Below, in pieces: positions 33,740 to 43,467 of a stretch of DNA of 64,000 bases. Source of the stretch: Corynebacterium haematomassiliense (lineage in GTDB: Bacteria > Actinomycetota > Actinomycetes > Mycobacteriales > Mycobacteriaceae); the NCBI RefSeq assembly GCF_013978595.1, contig NZ_JACDTZ010000001.1, positions 248,001 to 312,000 on the forward strand, written 5' to 3'. The translations under genes were made by a program, and so were the position numbers. The notes beneath the pieces are model-generated. The model was not told the DNA's origin, did not search any database, and saw only the letters and a list, made by a program, of their open reading frames with translations. The stretch's first letter is position 1. Every line of letters begins with the position of its first letter.

Positions 33740-34521
33740 AGCATCTTCTCCTTCTTGTATGCCGCGGACGTCGGGGTCAGCGGGTGCTCCTTGGTGGAGG
33801 CGAGGATCTCCGCCATGTGCACAGCGCGGATGCCCTGGTGCTGGCGGGACATTGCGCCCGCGATGTTCATCAGGCAGGAGGAGTCGCCGGCGGTGACGTA
33901 CTCGGCCTGGGTGTCCTTGATGTGGCGCACTTTGTCCGAGACCATGGCGGAGGAGACCTCCGGCATCTTCACGGAGAAGGTACCGCCGAAGCCGCAGCAC
34001 TCCTCGGAGTTCTGCAGGTCCACCAGCTCCAGGCCCTCGACGTGGCGCAGCAGCTCGGTCGGGCGGTCGCCGACCTTGAGGAAGCGCAGGGAGTGGCAGG
34101 AGGAGTGGTAGGTCACGCGGTGCGGGAAGAAAGCGCCCACGTCGTAGGTGCCTGCGACGTCAACGATGAATTCGGAGAGGTCGTAGGTCTTCTTCGACGC
34201 GGTCTTCGCGCCGTCGACAAGCGCCTTGGAGCCAAAGCGCTCTGCAAGCTCGACGTGCTGCTCACGCACGGCGCCGGCGCAGGAGCCGGAGGGGGCGACC
34301 ACGTAGTCGATCGACGGATCCGAGAAGGCGTCGACGTAGGTTTCGATGATCGGAAGGGCCTGCTCTTTATAGCCGGTGTTCACGTGCATCTGGCCGCAGC
34401 AGGTCTGCTGTTCGGGAAAGACAACGTCGTAGCCCAAGCGGGAAAGCACAATGGCCGTAGCCTTGTGCGCGTCGGGGAAGAGGGCGTCGCCGATACAAGT
34501 AGAAAACAGCGCTACTCGCAT
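33736..34521 (-). CDS. lutA: L-lactate utilisation protein LutA
   Basis: 261 residues with two CCG domains: TCCGQMHVNTGY (about 41-52) and ECCGFGGTFSVK (about 160), each with an upstream partner cysteine (GSCAGA; YHSSCHSLRF). These ligate iron-sulfur or related centres in heterodisulfide-reductase-like proteins. First gene of lutABC, with AGGAG 8 nt before the ATG. Together with the lactate permease gene upstream it forms a lactate uptake and oxidation unit. Confidence 0.92.
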   Translation of the reverse strand: MRVALFSTCIGDALFPDAHKATAIVLSRLGYDVVFPEQQTCCGQMHVNTGYKEQALPIIETYVDAFSDPSIDYVVAPSGSCAGAVREQHVELAERFGSKALVDGAKTASKKTYDLSEFIVDVAGTYDVGAFFPHRVTYHSSCHSLRFLKVGDRPTELLRHVEGLELVDLQNSEECCGFGGTFSVKMPEVSSAMVSDKVRHIKDTQAEYVTAGDSSCLMNIAGAMSRQHQGIRAVHMAEILASTKEHPLTPTSAAYKKEKML

Positions 34522-34562
34522 GTTCGGACTCCTAAAATTGTGAGATCACAGGGAAAAATGAA

Positions 34563-34594
34563 AGCCCCCGCAGGCTGTGATGACCTCGAGGGCT
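34563..34594 (-). terminator. Weak terminator or attenuator between lldP and lutA
   Basis: On the minus strand AGCCC (34594-34590) pairs with GGGCT (34567-34563), followed by TTTCATTTTTC. The stem is short, so read-through from lldP into lutABC is likely. Confidence 0.45.
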
Positions 34595-34612
34595 CCGATA
34601 TTCGGTTGTCAG

Positions 34613-36283
34613 TTACGGAACGACCGGCGCAAGCACGCTCAGAACGTTCGACTGAAGGAAGACTATCACGCACACTGCAACCAAGAAGCCGAAGCTCCAG
34701 CCGACGACATTCTTGAAGATCTCGGATTCCTTGCCCTCCATGTTCACCGCGGTGGCGGCGATGGCGAGGGACTGCGGGGAAATCATCTTGCCCACAACAC
34801 CACCGGTGGTGTTGGCTGCCAGCATGAGGTCCGGGTTGAGCCCCAGGTTGTTCGCGGCGGTGACCTGCAGGTTGGCAAACAGGGCGTTGGCGGAAGTGTC
34901 GGAGCCGGTCACAGCCACGCCAACCCAACCGAGGACCGGAGAGAAGAAGGCGAACGCCGGGCCGAGGTTGGCGAAGAACTCGCCGATGGTCACGGTCTGG
35001 CCGGAGTAGTTCATCACGTACGCCAGCGCCAGCACGAGCACGATGGTCAGCGCGGACCAGCGCATCTTCCACACAGTATCGGTGAATTCTTTGCCCACCT
35101 GGCCCCAGGTCAGGCTGTAGCGGCCGTTCTCGTTGAACACCATGTACGCCACGGACACGATCAGGGCGGAAATGACCAGCAGCGTGCCCGGGTTGTTGAT
35201 CCAGGCGAAGTTGTAGTCGCTGTTGACGGTCTCACCTGCGGCGTCGAGAAGCTTGCCGTCCAGGCCCGGCCACGGGAAGGAGATCTTGAACTTGTTCAGC
35301 CAGTCCGGGATGGTGCTGCCCAGGTTGGCCAGACCGAAGATAACCACAACAACTGCGTACGGCATCAACGCCATCCACACACGGTGTCCTGGCAGTTCTG
35401 CTTCCTCGGTGCGCTCCGGGAGTTCGAGGCGCTGGCGCATCTCGTTGATGCCCTTCGGCTGCCAGAAGCGCAGCAGCAGGAACGCCGCGCCGAGCGCGAC
35501 GATGCAGGCGACGACGTCGGTGAGCTGGTAGGCGAAGTAGTGGGAGGTCCACCACTTGGCCACGGCGAAGGTCAGGCCGATGGTGAACGCGGCCGGTGCG
35601 GTTTCGCGCACGCCGCGCTTGCCGTCGATGATCAGCGCGATGATGAAGGGGACGAAGAACGCCAGGATCGGGGTCTGGTTACCGATGATCGCCGCGATGT
35701 TCTCGGTCTGCTCGACCGTGCGGCCGCCGACCTCGCCGGCGGTGGTGATCGGAATGCCCACGGCGCCGAACGCGACCGGGGCGGTGTTGGCGAGCAGCAC
35801 CACGGTGGCGGCCTTCAGCGGCGGGATGCCCAGCGCGAGGATCATGGTGGCGGTAATGGCTACCGGCGCGCCGAAACCGGCGAGCGCCTCAAGCAGGCCG
35901 CCGAAGCAGAACGCGATGAGCATCGCCTGGATGCGCACGTCGCCGTTGCCCATCTTGTCGAAGACCAGGCGCAGGTCTTCGAAGCGGCCGGAGGCGACGG
36001 TGATCTGGTAGAACCAGATGGCCGTCAGGATCACGAAGACGATGGGGAACAGGCCGAACAGGCCGCCGCGGAAGGCCGAGGAGATGGCCATGCCGGTGGG
36101 CATATTGAAGCCGAGGATGGCTACCAGCAGCGCAACAACGAGCGCGACGGCGCCGGAGGTGTGTGCGCGGGCCTTCAGGCCGAGCAGCATGATGAAGAAG
36201 GTGAGCAACGGCAGGGTGGAAACCAGTGCCGAAAGGCCCACGCTGCCACCGATTGCGTCGGTGAACACTTGGAATTGATCCAT
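34613..36283 (-). CDS. lldP: L-lactate permease, LldP/LctP family
   Basis: 556 residues with 12 or more membrane segments. Family signatures: IWFYQITVASGRFEDLR, AFCFGGLLEALAGFGAPVAI and VVGKMISPQSLAIAATAVNM. It imports L-lactate (also glycolate) with protons. It is followed by lutABC in the same direction. The divergent region to argS carries an LldR-like half-palindrome. The substrate follows from both family and neighbours. Confidence 0.92.
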   Translation of the reverse strand: MDQFQVFTDAIGGSVGLSALVSTLPLLTFFIMLLGLKARAHTSGAVALVVALLVAILGFNMPTGMAISSAFRGGLFGLFPIVFVILTAIWFYQITVASGRFEDLRLVFDKMGNGDVRIQAMLIAFCFGGLLEALAGFGAPVAITATMILALGIPPLKAATVVLLANTAPVAFGAVGIPITTAGEVGGRTVEQTENIAAIIGNQTPILAFFVPFIIALIIDGKRGVRETAPAAFTIGLTFAVAKWWTSHYFAYQLTDVVACIVALGAAFLLLRFWQPKGINEMRQRLELPERTEEAELPGHRVWMALMPYAVVVVIFGLANLGSTIPDWLNKFKISFPWPGLDGKLLDAAGETVNSDYNFAWINNPGTLLVISALIVSVAYMVFNENGRYSLTWGQVGKEFTDTVWKMRWSALTIVLVLALAYVMNYSGQTVTIGEFFANLGPAFAFFSPVLGWVGVAVTGSDTSANALFANLQVTAANNLGLNPDLMLAANTTGGVVGKMISPQSLAIAATAVNMEGKESEIFKNVVGWSFGFLVAVCVIVFLQSNVLSVLAPVVP

Positions 36284-36373
36284 GGGGGAGGCTCTTTCGA
36301 GTCAGTACGGGCAATGACTGGGAAACAATATGCCACCATAACCCCGGAAGTGACCAATAGAGGGGTATTACTT

Positions 36374-36384
36374 TGGTGTGACCT
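36374..36384. promoter_or_regulatory. Possible LldR operator
   Basis: TGGTGTGACCT matches the C. glutamicum LldR motif TnGTnnnACnA at five of six fixed positions. It lies 91 nt upstream of lldP, also within the argS upstream region. No lldR gene is in the window. Confidence 0.3.
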
Positions 36385-36435
36385 ATTGCACCGCGGTGCC
36401 TGTGGGCATGCTTCGTGCGGTGTCGGCGGGTGTTT

Positions 36436-36441
36436 TAAACT
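36436..36441 (+). promoter_or_regulatory. -10 box of argS
   Basis: TAAACT, 8 nt before ATG 36450. It supports that start and a leaderless transcript. Confidence 0.45.
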
Positions 36442-36449
36442 TGTGCCCC

Positions 36450-38102
36450 ATGACGCCAGCTGAACTCGCAACCACCGTGAAAGAGGCCGCGACCCGCGTG
36501 CTCGCCGCCCACGACCTCGACGCCTCCGTCGTCCCTGAGACCGTGACCGTGGAGCGCCCCCGCAACCCCGAGCACGGCGACTACGCCACCAACATCGCGC
36601 TCCAGGTGGCCAAGAAGGCTGGCACCAACCCGCGCGAGCTTGCTACTTGGCTTGTCGACGACCTGTCGGCCAACCCCGCAATCGACTCCGCCGAGATCGC
36701 CGGCCCCGGCTTTATCAACCTTCGTCTGGCCGCCGGCGCGCAGGGCCAGCTCGTGGCGAAGGTACTGGAGGAGGCCGAGAAGTTCGGTCACTGCGACCTG
36801 TACGCGGACGAGAAGATCAACCTCGAGTTCGTCTCCGCCAACCCCACCGGCCCGATCCACCTGGGCGGCACCCGCTGGGCGGCGGTGGGCGACTCGCTCG
36901 GCCGCGTGCTCGAAGCCGCCGGTGCTGAGGTGACCCGCGAGTACTACTTCAACGACCACGGCGGGCAGATCGACCGCTTCTCCCGGTCACTGGTCGCCGC
37001 GGCGAAGGGCGAGCCCACCCCGGAAGACGGTTACGGCGGCGATTACATCCGCGAGATTGCCCAGGCGGTCGTCGAAAAGCATCCTGATGCTCTCGACGGC
37101 ACCGACGCCGAGGTGCAGGAGACCTTCCGCGCGGCTGGCGTGGAGATGATGTTCGCGCAGATCAAGCAGTCCCTACACGAGTTCGGCGTGGACTTCGACG
37201 TGTACTTCCACGAGAACTCGCTGTTCGAGTCGGGCGCTGTGGACAAGGCCGTGCAGACGCTGAAGGACAACGGCAACCTGTACGAAAACGACGGCGCGTG
37301 GTGGCTGCGCTCCAGCGACTTCGGCGACGACAAGGACCGCGTCGTGCTCAAGTCCGACGGCGACGCCGCCTACATCGCCGGCGACATCGCGTACGTGGCC
37401 GACAAGTTCGACCGCGGCCACACCCTGGCCATCTACATGCTGGGTGCGGACCACCACGGCTACATTGCCCGCCTCAAGGCCGCGGCGCAGGCGCTGGGCT
37501 ACAACGCAGACGCTGTCGAGGTGCTCATTGGCCAGATGGTGAACCTAGTGCGTGACGGCCAGGCCGTGAAGATGTCCAAGCGCGCCGGCACCGTGATCAC
37601 GCTCGAGGACCTCGTGGACGCTATCGGCGTCGACGGTGCGCGCTACTCGCTGGTGCGCTCCTCGGTGGACTCCACCCTGGACATCGACCTGGACCTGTGG
37701 ACGAAGCAGTCCTCCGACAACCCCGTCTACTACGTGCAGTACGCCCATGCCCGCCTGTGCTCCATCGGCCGCAAGGCGGAGGAAGCTGGTGTGTCCTTCG
37801 CTGACCCGGACCTGGCGCTGCTCACCCACGACAAGGAGGGCGACCTCATCCGCACCCTCGGCGAGTACCCGGCCGTCGTGCGCGCCGCCGCCGAGCTGCG
37901 CGAACCGCACCGCATCGCCCGCTACACCGAGGAGCTGGCAAGCGCGTTCCACAAGTTCTACGACTCCTGCCAGATCCTGCCCAAGGCTGGCGAGGACGCG
38001 GAGCCGATCCACACCGCGCGCCTCGCGCTGGCGATGGCGTCGCGCCAGGTCGTCGCAAACGCGCTCGGCATGATCGGCGTGAGCGCACCGGAGCGGATGT
38101 AA
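36450..38102 (+). CDS. argS: Arginyl-tRNA synthetase
   Basis: 550 residues from ATG 36450; the frame opens earlier but the family's N-terminal text ([20 protein letters not shown]) starts here. Class I motifs: [15 protein letters not shown] (the HIGH-like signature) and KMSKRAGT (the KMSKS loop). The C-terminal DALR anticodon-binding domain has [16 protein letters not shown]. Charges tRNA-Arg. Its stop codon is directly followed by the lysA ATG, so argS-lysA form one transcription unit, a conserved arrangement in corynebacteria. Confidence 0.96.
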   Translation: MTPAELATTVKEAATRVLAAHDLDASVVPETVTVERPRNPEHGDYATNIALQVAKKAGTNPRELATWLVDDLSANPAIDSAEIAGPGFINLRLAAGAQGQLVAKVLEEAEKFGHCDLYADEKINLEFVSANPTGPIHLGGTRWAAVGDSLGRVLEAAGAEVTREYYFNDHGGQIDRFSRSLVAAAKGEPTPEDGYGGDYIREIAQAVVEKHPDALDGTDAEVQETFRAAGVEMMFAQIKQSLHEFGVDFDVYFHENSLFESGAVDKAVQTLKDNGNLYENDGAWWLRSSDFGDDKDRVVLKSDGDAAYIAGDIAYVADKFDRGHTLAIYMLGADHHGYIARLKAAAQALGYNADAVEVLIGQMVNLVRDGQAVKMSKRAGTVITLEDLVDAIGVDGARYSLVRSSVDSTLDIDLDLWTKQSSDNPVYYVQYAHARLCSIGRKAEEAGVSFADPDLALLTHDKEGDLIRTLGEYPAVVRAAAELREPHRIARYTEELASAFHKFYDSCQILPKAGEDAEPIHTARLALAMASRQVVANALGMIGVSAPERM

Positions 38103-39467
38103 ATGACCGTTTTTGTCTCCACGCCCTACGAGAAAGACAGCGGCGACTTCAACGACCTGCCCGCACACGTCTGGCCCCGCTGCGCCAAGCGCGAAGAAGA
38201 TGGCGTGGTCACCATCGCCGGTGTGCCGCTTTCCGAGATCGCCGCGGAGTACGGCACCCCGGTCGTGGTCATCGACGAGGACGACTTCCGCTCCCGCTGC
38301 CGCGACATGGCCGCCGCGTTTCTGGCGCCAGGCAACGTGCACTACGCCTCCAAGGCGTTTCTGACCCGCCGCGTGGCGCGCTGGGTGGATGAGGAGGGCC
38401 TCGCCCTCGACGTGGCCAGTGAGAACGAGCTTCGCATCGCTTTGGCCGCGGACTTTCCACCGGAGCGCATCACCGTGCACGGTAACAACAAATCGGACGA
38501 ATTCCTGCGACTGTGCGTGGAGTCCAAGGTCGGCCACGTGGTCATTGACTCGCACCAGGAGCTGGCGCAGCTCGAGGCCGTCGCTAAGCAAGCTGGCGTA
38601 AAACAGGATGTCTTCGTCCGTGTGAAGCCCGGCGTGGACGCGCACACGCACGAATTCATCGCCACCAGCCACGAGGACCAGAAGTTCGGCATCTCGCTCG
38701 CAACCGGCGACGCACTGACGGCCGCCACCGCAGCCATCGCATCCGACTGGCTGGAGCTGACCGGCCTACACTGCCACGTCGGCTCGCAGGTCTTCGACGC
38801 CGAGGGCTTCAAGCTCGCCGCCGAGCGTGTGCTGGGCCTGTACGCCGAGATCTGGAAGACCCAGGGCGTGGCGCTGGGCTACCTCGACCTCGGCGGCGGC
38901 TACGGCATCGCCTACATGCCGGGGGAGTCGCCCCTGGATGTCAACGCTGTGGCGCGCGACCTGCTCGCCGCCGTCCAGGAGGTCGCCGACGAGCTGGGCA
39001 TCGCCGCGCCCACCGTGGTGGTCGAGCCCGGCCGCGCGATCGCCGGCCCGTCCGCGGTTACCGTGTACACCGCCGGCGTGATCAAGGACGTGGACACCTC
39101 GTACACCACCTCGCGCCGCTACATCGCCGTCGACGGCGGCATGAGCGACAACATCCGCCCCTCGCTGTACGGCGCGCTTTACGACGCCCGCGTGGTCAAC
39201 CGCTTCACCGATGGCGCCCTCACGGACACGCGCCTGGTGGGATCCCACTGCGAGTCCGGCGACATTCTGGTGGAGGAGGCCTCCTGGCCCGACGACATCG
39301 CCCCAGGCGACCTCATCGCCCTCGCCGCCACCGGCGCCTACTGCTACTCGATGGCCTCGAACTACAACGCGTTCGGCCGCCCGGCGGTGGTTTCAGTGCG
39401 CGGCGGTGAAGTCACGCCGATGGTGCGTAGGGAGACGGTCGAGGATCTCATCGCCCGCGAATATTAA
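38103..39467 (+). CDS. lysA: Diaminopimelate decarboxylase
   Basis: 454 residues. The PLP lysine is in HYASKAFL (about residue 84). Other family blocks: [27 protein letters not shown] and the C-terminal CESGDI...YNAFGRP. Decarboxylates meso-diaminopimelate to L-lysine, the last step of lysine synthesis. The ATG abuts the argS stop. Full length for the family. Confidence 0.96.
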   Translation: MTVFVSTPYEKDSGDFNDLPAHVWPRCAKREEDGVVTIAGVPLSEIAAEYGTPVVVIDEDDFRSRCRDMAAAFLAPGNVHYASKAFLTRRVARWVDEEGLALDVASENELRIALAADFPPERITVHGNNKSDEFLRLCVESKVGHVVIDSHQELAQLEAVAKQAGVKQDVFVRVKPGVDAHTHEFIATSHEDQKFGISLATGDALTAATAAIASDWLELTGLHCHVGSQVFDAEGFKLAAERVLGLYAEIWKTQGVALGYLDLGGGYGIAYMPGESPLDVNAVARDLLAAVQEVADELGIAAPTVVVEPGRAIAGPSAVTVYTAGVIKDVDTSYTTSRRYIAVDGGMSDNIRPSLYGALYDARVVNRFTDGALTDTRLVGSHCESGDILVEEASWPDDIAPGDLIALAATGAYCYSMASNYNAFGRPAVVSVRGGEVTPMVRRETVEDLIAREY

Positions 39468-39496
39468 TTGACCGTCGGTGCCATTTGCGCGATAGT
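39468..39496 (+). promoter_or_regulatory. Promoter of hom-thrB
   Basis: TTGACC (39468-39473) and GATAGT (39491-39496) with a 17-bp spacer, starting one base after the lysA stop. The leader to ATG 39554 would be about 50 nt. Confidence 0.6.
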
Positions 39497-39553
39497 AGAC
39501 AAAGCGGTTCACCGCTGATCCCCGCCACGTACGACGAAGGAGCTACACGCAAC

Positions 39554-40906
39554 ATGACTTCCGCCACCGCCGAGGGATACAACGGCAACTACCCGGGCAA
39601 GGGCATCGGCACCCCCGTGGGCATCGCCGTGCTGGGCAAGGGCACCGTCGGTACCGAGGTGCTGCGCCTGCTGTCGGAGTTCTCCTCGAACTTGGAGCAC
39701 CGTATCGGTAGTCCGATTGAGGTGAGGGGCGTTGCGGTATCGGACGTCGAGAAGCATAAGGATGCTCCCGAGGTCCAGGGCTTGTACTTGACCGGGGATG
39801 CGCGCGAGCTGGTCACCCGCGACGACGTGGACATCGTGGTCGAGCTGATCGGCGGCATCGACTACCCGCGCGAGCTCGTCCTCGAGGCGCTGAAGGCGGG
39901 CAAGTCCGTGGTCACCGCGAACAAGGCCCTTGTGGCCGCCCACAGCGCCGAGCTTGCCGACGCCGCCAACGCCGCCGGCGTCGACCTCTACTACGAGGCG
40001 GCCGTCGCCGCCGCCATCCCGGTGGTGGGCATGCTGCGTCGCTCGCTGGCGGGCGACCAAGTGCAGAGCATCTCCGGCATCGTCAACGGCACCACCAACT
40101 TCATCCTCGACGCCATGGCCTCCACCGGCGCGAGCTACGAGGAAGCGCTCGCCGAGGCCACCCGCCTCGGCTACGCGGAGGCAGACCCGACCGCGGACGT
40201 GGAGGGCCACGACGCCGCATCCAAGGCCGCGATCCTCGCCTCCATGGGCTTCCACACCCGCGTGACCTTCGACGACGTGTACTGCGAAGGCATCACCAAA
40301 ATCACCGCAGACGACATCGAGGCCGCGAAGAAGTCCGGCCACACCATCAAGCTGCTGGCCATTTGCGAGCGGCTTGTCGACGACGCCGGCAACACCACCG
40401 GCGTCAACGCCCGAGTCCACCCGACGCTGGTGCCCAACGAGCACCCGCTCGCTACCGTGGACAAGTCCTACAACGCCATCTTCGTCGAGGCAGAAGCAGC
40501 AGGTCGACTTATGTTTTACGGTAACGGCGCCGGCGGCGCCCCCACCGCATCCGCAGTGCTCGGCGACCTCGTCGGCGCTGCCCGCAACAAAGTCCACGGC
40601 GGTCGCGCCCCGGCCGAGAACCCTTACGCGGACTACCCGGTCGTCCCGTTCGAGCAGGTGACCACGCGCTACACCATCAACATGACGGTCAACGACCGCG
40701 TCGGTGTGCTCGCCGACCTCACCGCCCGCTTTGCCAAGGCCGGGATTTCGCTGTCCGCGGTGCGCCAGGAGGAGTCCGGCGACGGGGCCCACCTGATCGT
40801 TGTCACCCACGCCGCGCTCGAGGAGGATCTCAAGGCGATCGTGGAGCAGCTCACCGGCCACGACGACGTGCTCGCCGTCAACTCCGTTATCCGCCTCGAC
40901 TCCTAA
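39554..40906 (+). CDS. hom: Homoserine dehydrogenase
   Basis: 450 residues from ATG 39554, with AAGGAG at 39537-39542 (11 nt away). A TTG at 39485 would lie within the promoter. The Rossmann motif is [11 protein letters not shown]; the catalytic region has [24 protein letters not shown] and [20 protein letters not shown]. The C-terminal ACT domain (about 370-450: [20 protein letters not shown]) is the site of threonine feedback inhibition. Sequence is very close to C. glutamicum Hom. Confidence 0.96.
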   Translation: MTSATAEGYNGNYPGKGIGTPVGIAVLGKGTVGTEVLRLLSEFSSNLEHRIGSPIEVRGVAVSDVEKHKDAPEVQGLYLTGDARELVTRDDVDIVVELIGGIDYPRELVLEALKAGKSVVTANKALVAAHSAELADAANAAGVDLYYEAAVAAAIPVVGMLRRSLAGDQVQSISGIVNGTTNFILDAMASTGASYEEALAEATRLGYAEADPTADVEGHDAASKAAILASMGFHTRVTFDDVYCEGITKITADDIEAAKKSGHTIKLLAICERLVDDAGNTTGVNARVHPTLVPNEHPLATVDKSYNAIFVEAEAAGRLMFYGNGAGGAPTASAVLGDLVGAARNKVHGGRAPAENPYADYPVVPFEQVTTRYTINMTVNDRVGVLADLTARFAKAGISLSAVRQEESGDGAHLIVVTHAALEEDLKAIVEQLTGHDDVLAVNSVIRLDS

Positions 40907-40917
40907 GGTTTCCGTCT

Positions 40918-41847
40918 ATGGCTATCGATCTGCAGCCCGGCCTGAAAGTCAAGGTCACCGTCCCCGGCTCGTCGGCGAACCTGGGCCCCGGCTTCGACAC
41001 CCTCGGCATCGCGCTGAGCATCTACGACACCGTTGAGGTCGAGGTCACCGAGTCCGGCCTCGACGTGGAGATCTTCGGCGAGGGCGCCGACGACCTACCC
41101 CGCGACAGCTCCAACCTCGTCGTCCGGGCCATCCAGTCCGGCCTGACTGCCGCCGACGTCTCCGCACCCGGCCTGCGCGTGGTGTGCCACAACAACATCC
41201 CGCAGTCCCGCGGCCTCGGCTCCTCTGCCTCGGCCGCCGTCGCGGGCGTGGTGGCCGCCAACGCGCTGGCGGGCTCGCCTTTGGACGAAGACGCCGTCGT
41301 GCAGTTGTCCTCCGAGTTTGAGGGCCACCCCGACAACGCCGGCGCATCAGCCCTCGGCGGGGCAGTGGTGTCCTGGACGGACATCCCCGTCGACGGCCAA
41401 TCCAAGCCGTCCTACCGCGCCGTGCGCATCCCGGTCGACGAGTCCATCAAGGCCGTCGCCCTCGTTCCTGATTTCCACGCCTCCACCAACGCCGTGCGCA
41501 AGGTGCTGCCCAGCCACGTCACCCACACCGACGCACGCTTCAATGTCTCGCGCACCGCAGTGATGACGGCCGCGCTGCAGCATCACCCGCAGCTGCTCTT
41601 CGAGGGCACCCGCGACCGCCTCCACCAGCCGTACCGCGCCGACGTTCTGCCGGTGACGGCTGAGTGGGTCAACCGCCTGCGCAACCGCGGCCACGCCGCC
41701 TACCTCTCCGGCGCCGGCCCGACCGCGCTGATGCTCACTACGACTGAGGTGGAGCCTTCGCTTCTCGACGAAGCCCGTTCCGCCGGCCTCCGCGTCATCG
41801 AACTCGACGTCGCAGGCCCAGCCACCGCGGAGCTCGTGCGCGACTAA
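40918..41847 (+). CDS. thrB: Homoserine kinase
   Basis: 309 residues. GHMP-kinase motifs: [18 protein letters not shown] near the N-terminus, the ATP loop [16 protein letters not shown] near 98 and [12 protein letters not shown] near 262. Phosphorylates homoserine for threonine synthesis. It follows hom after 11 nt in one operon. The convergent DUF222 gene begins right at its stop codon with no gap. Confidence 0.95.
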   Translation: MAIDLQPGLKVKVTVPGSSANLGPGFDTLGIALSIYDTVEVEVTESGLDVEIFGEGADDLPRDSSNLVVRAIQSGLTAADVSAPGLRVVCHNNIPQSRGLGSSASAAVAGVVAANALAGSPLDEDAVVQLSSEFEGHPDNAGASALGGAVVSWTDIPVDGQSKPSYRAVRIPVDESIKAVALVPDFHASTNAVRKVLPSHVTHTDARFNVSRTAVMTAALQHHPQLLFEGTRDRLHQPYRADVLPVTAEWVNRLRNRGHAAYLSGAGPTALMLTTTEVEPSLLDEARSAGLRVIELDVAGPATAELVRD

Positions 41848-43155
41848 CTATTCCGCGAACGAGTCACCCGGCGTAACTGTGTCGCGCAGCGGACCAGTGT
41901 GGTCGCGCGTCCTCGTCGGCAGGGAGCGGTTCCTAGACACATACTGCGTTCCGTCCTGAAGTCGGAAGTACAGGTCAGGGCCGTGCGGCTGAATATAGGC
42001 GAGTCCGTGGCTAATCTTTGCGTGGCAGCTCGAGCACAGTGGGATCAGGTTGTCCATGTTCGTCTCGCCACCTTCTTCCCATTCCCGGATGTGGTGGATC
42101 TCGATGAAACGCTTGTGGTTGCAACCGGGCATCGCGCACTGGTGGCCCCAGGCCGTGAGCAAGGCGAGCACCTGGGCGTCCGTGGCGAAGCGGCGGGACC
42201 GGCCGACGTGGATAGTCAGTCCTTTCTTGTCTAGCAGGTGCAGCCGAACATTCGCGTTTGCGATGTAGCTTCGAACCTCCGCTGAGCGAGCCGAGGTGTT
42301 CTGCGGCATCCATGCCCCGCCGTCCTCCGTGAGCACAATATTGACGTGGGCGCCCGGTGCGCGCAGGGCGCTGACTGGGTTCGTACGCACCATCTCCATC
42401 ATGGCAACAAAAGCGGGGTAGAGGTCCTTCCTTTCCGGATTGCCGTAGCGGGACGGGGGCCGCAAGATGCTGTCCATGTCCAACTTTGTCCGTGGGCGTT
42501 CTGTTTCCACCGTCTCGTCTGCAGGGCACGCCTCCGGTTCGTTTTCTACTGCGTCAATGAGCCTCTCTAGCTCCTCTGGGTCTGCAAGCTCGTCCACATC
42601 GGGGAGTTCTGCGCAGTAGTTCGCCAACTGCGCGATTTTCAGCGCGCAGAGCAGCGCCTGGCCCTGGACAGCCGGAAGCAGTGCGCGGAAATCGAGCATG
42701 CCGTCCGTGCGAAACTTCGCGGTCACCACTGGTTCCTCCGGCTCCCGTTCCTCGGCGGGATCGCTGCCGGCAAGGACCTGCTCGAGTTCGGAGTAACCGT
42801 GAATTAGAGCGAGGTCTACCAGTTCTTCCTCGTTCTGCTCGTGCATGTAGCGCAGCAGCAGGCGCATGGTGGAGTACGGCATGATGCCGGAGCGAAACGT
42901 CTCATACAGCAGGCGGAATCTGCGAAGACCCCGGGAGACGTGGACGTATTCGTAAGCCGTGGCCGTGGCAAGGTTGAGCTCGCGTTTGAGCCAGGTGGCG
43001 GTGGATGTCTCACCTCGCTGGGAGGCGATGTCGGCTTCATCGAGTTGGCCGAGGGCGTTAAGCATTTCGGCGCGGTGGAAGTGGGAATTGCGGTGGTGGT
43101 GCTTTAGCTCGTCGATAAGCAGAGATGTGCGCTCGGTTTCGATGGCTGCTGTCAT
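41848..43155 (-). CDS. DUF222 / HNH nuclease-domain protein (13E12 repeat family)
   Basis: 435 residues from ATG 43155, with GGGGGAC upstream; the frame extends to 43212 without a binding site. The N-terminal DUF222 region (to about 270) has GETSTATWLKRELNLATATA. The C-terminal HNH domain is complete: CAMPGCNHKRFIEIHHIREW then NMDNLIPLCSSCHAKISHG, with two zinc CxxC pairs. This is the 13E12 family, repeated in actinobacterial genomes and linked to mobile DNA. The biological role is not established. It ends flush against thrB. Confidence 0.9.
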   Translation of the reverse strand: MTAAIETERTSLLIDELKHHHRNSHFHRAEMLNALGQLDEADIASQRGETSTATWLKRELNLATATAYEYVHVSRGLRRFRLLYETFRSGIMPYSTMRLLLRYMHEQNEEELVDLALIHGYSELEQVLAGSDPAEEREPEEPVVTAKFRTDGMLDFRALLPAVQGQALLCALKIAQLANYCAELPDVDELADPEELERLIDAVENEPEACPADETVETERPRTKLDMDSILRPPSRYGNPERKDLYPAFVAMMEMVRTNPVSALRAPGAHVNIVLTEDGGAWMPQNTSARSAEVRSYIANANVRLHLLDKKGLTIHVGRSRRFATDAQVLALLTAWGHQCAMPGCNHKRFIEIHHIREWEEGGETNMDNLIPLCSSCHAKISHGLAYIQPHGPDLYFRLQDGTQYVSRNRSLPTRTRDHTGPLRDTVTPGDSFAE

Positions 43156-43310
43156 GGCAGGTCCCCCGGGGATGGTTTGGCGGTTGCTGTTTGGCGTCGA
43201 GCGTAAACGCAAGAGTGTTCGATGTAAAGGATTTTTGTGTTCATTTTAGTGGACATCTGGGGGCGGATCCTGCAATTGCGGAACCATCTCAAGTGCACAT
43301 TTAGGGAAAT

Positions 43311-43345
43311 GTCCGATTGTGTCCGATCGTTCCGCAACTGCAGAA
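43311..43345 (+). repeat. 35-nt repeat near the DUF222 gene, copy A
   Basis: Starts GTCCGATTGTGTCCGATCGT and ends TTCCGCAACTGCAGAA. It matches copy B at 43378-43412 apart from five positions. Its last 16 nt are an imperfect palindrome. A partial third copy (TCCTGCAATTGCGGAA) is at 43268-43283. Confidence 0.65.
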
Positions 43346-43377
43346 TGGAAAATGGAAAACGGGGGTATGTTCGATAT

Positions 43378-43412
43378 GTCCGGTTGTGTCCGAACGTTCT
43401 GCAATTGCGGAA
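43378..43412 (+). repeat. 35-nt repeat near the DUF222 gene, copy B
   Basis: Starts GTCCGGTTGTGTCCGAACGT and ends TTCTGCAATTGCGGAA, nearly the reverse complement of itself. The whole 43156-43420 region holds these repeats and the DUF222 promoter, and no gene. Confidence 0.65.
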
Positions 43413-43420
43413 ACAGGCAT

Positions 43421-43454
43421 AAAAAGGGGCCGCACGAAAGCATCGTGCGGCCCC
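43421..43454 (-). terminator. Terminator of the GldA-type dehydrogenase gene
   Basis: GGGGCCGCACGA (43426-43437) and TCGTGCGGCCCC (43443-43454) form a perfect 12-bp stem with a 5-nt loop; on the minus strand a TTTTT run follows. Confidence 0.9.
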
Positions 43455-43467
43455 GGATCGCGCGAGT

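Noticed and set aside
43260-43412. Repeats upstream of the DUF222 gene as a CRISPR array
   Set aside because: Only two full copies, unequal spacing, palindromic unit ends and no cas genes.
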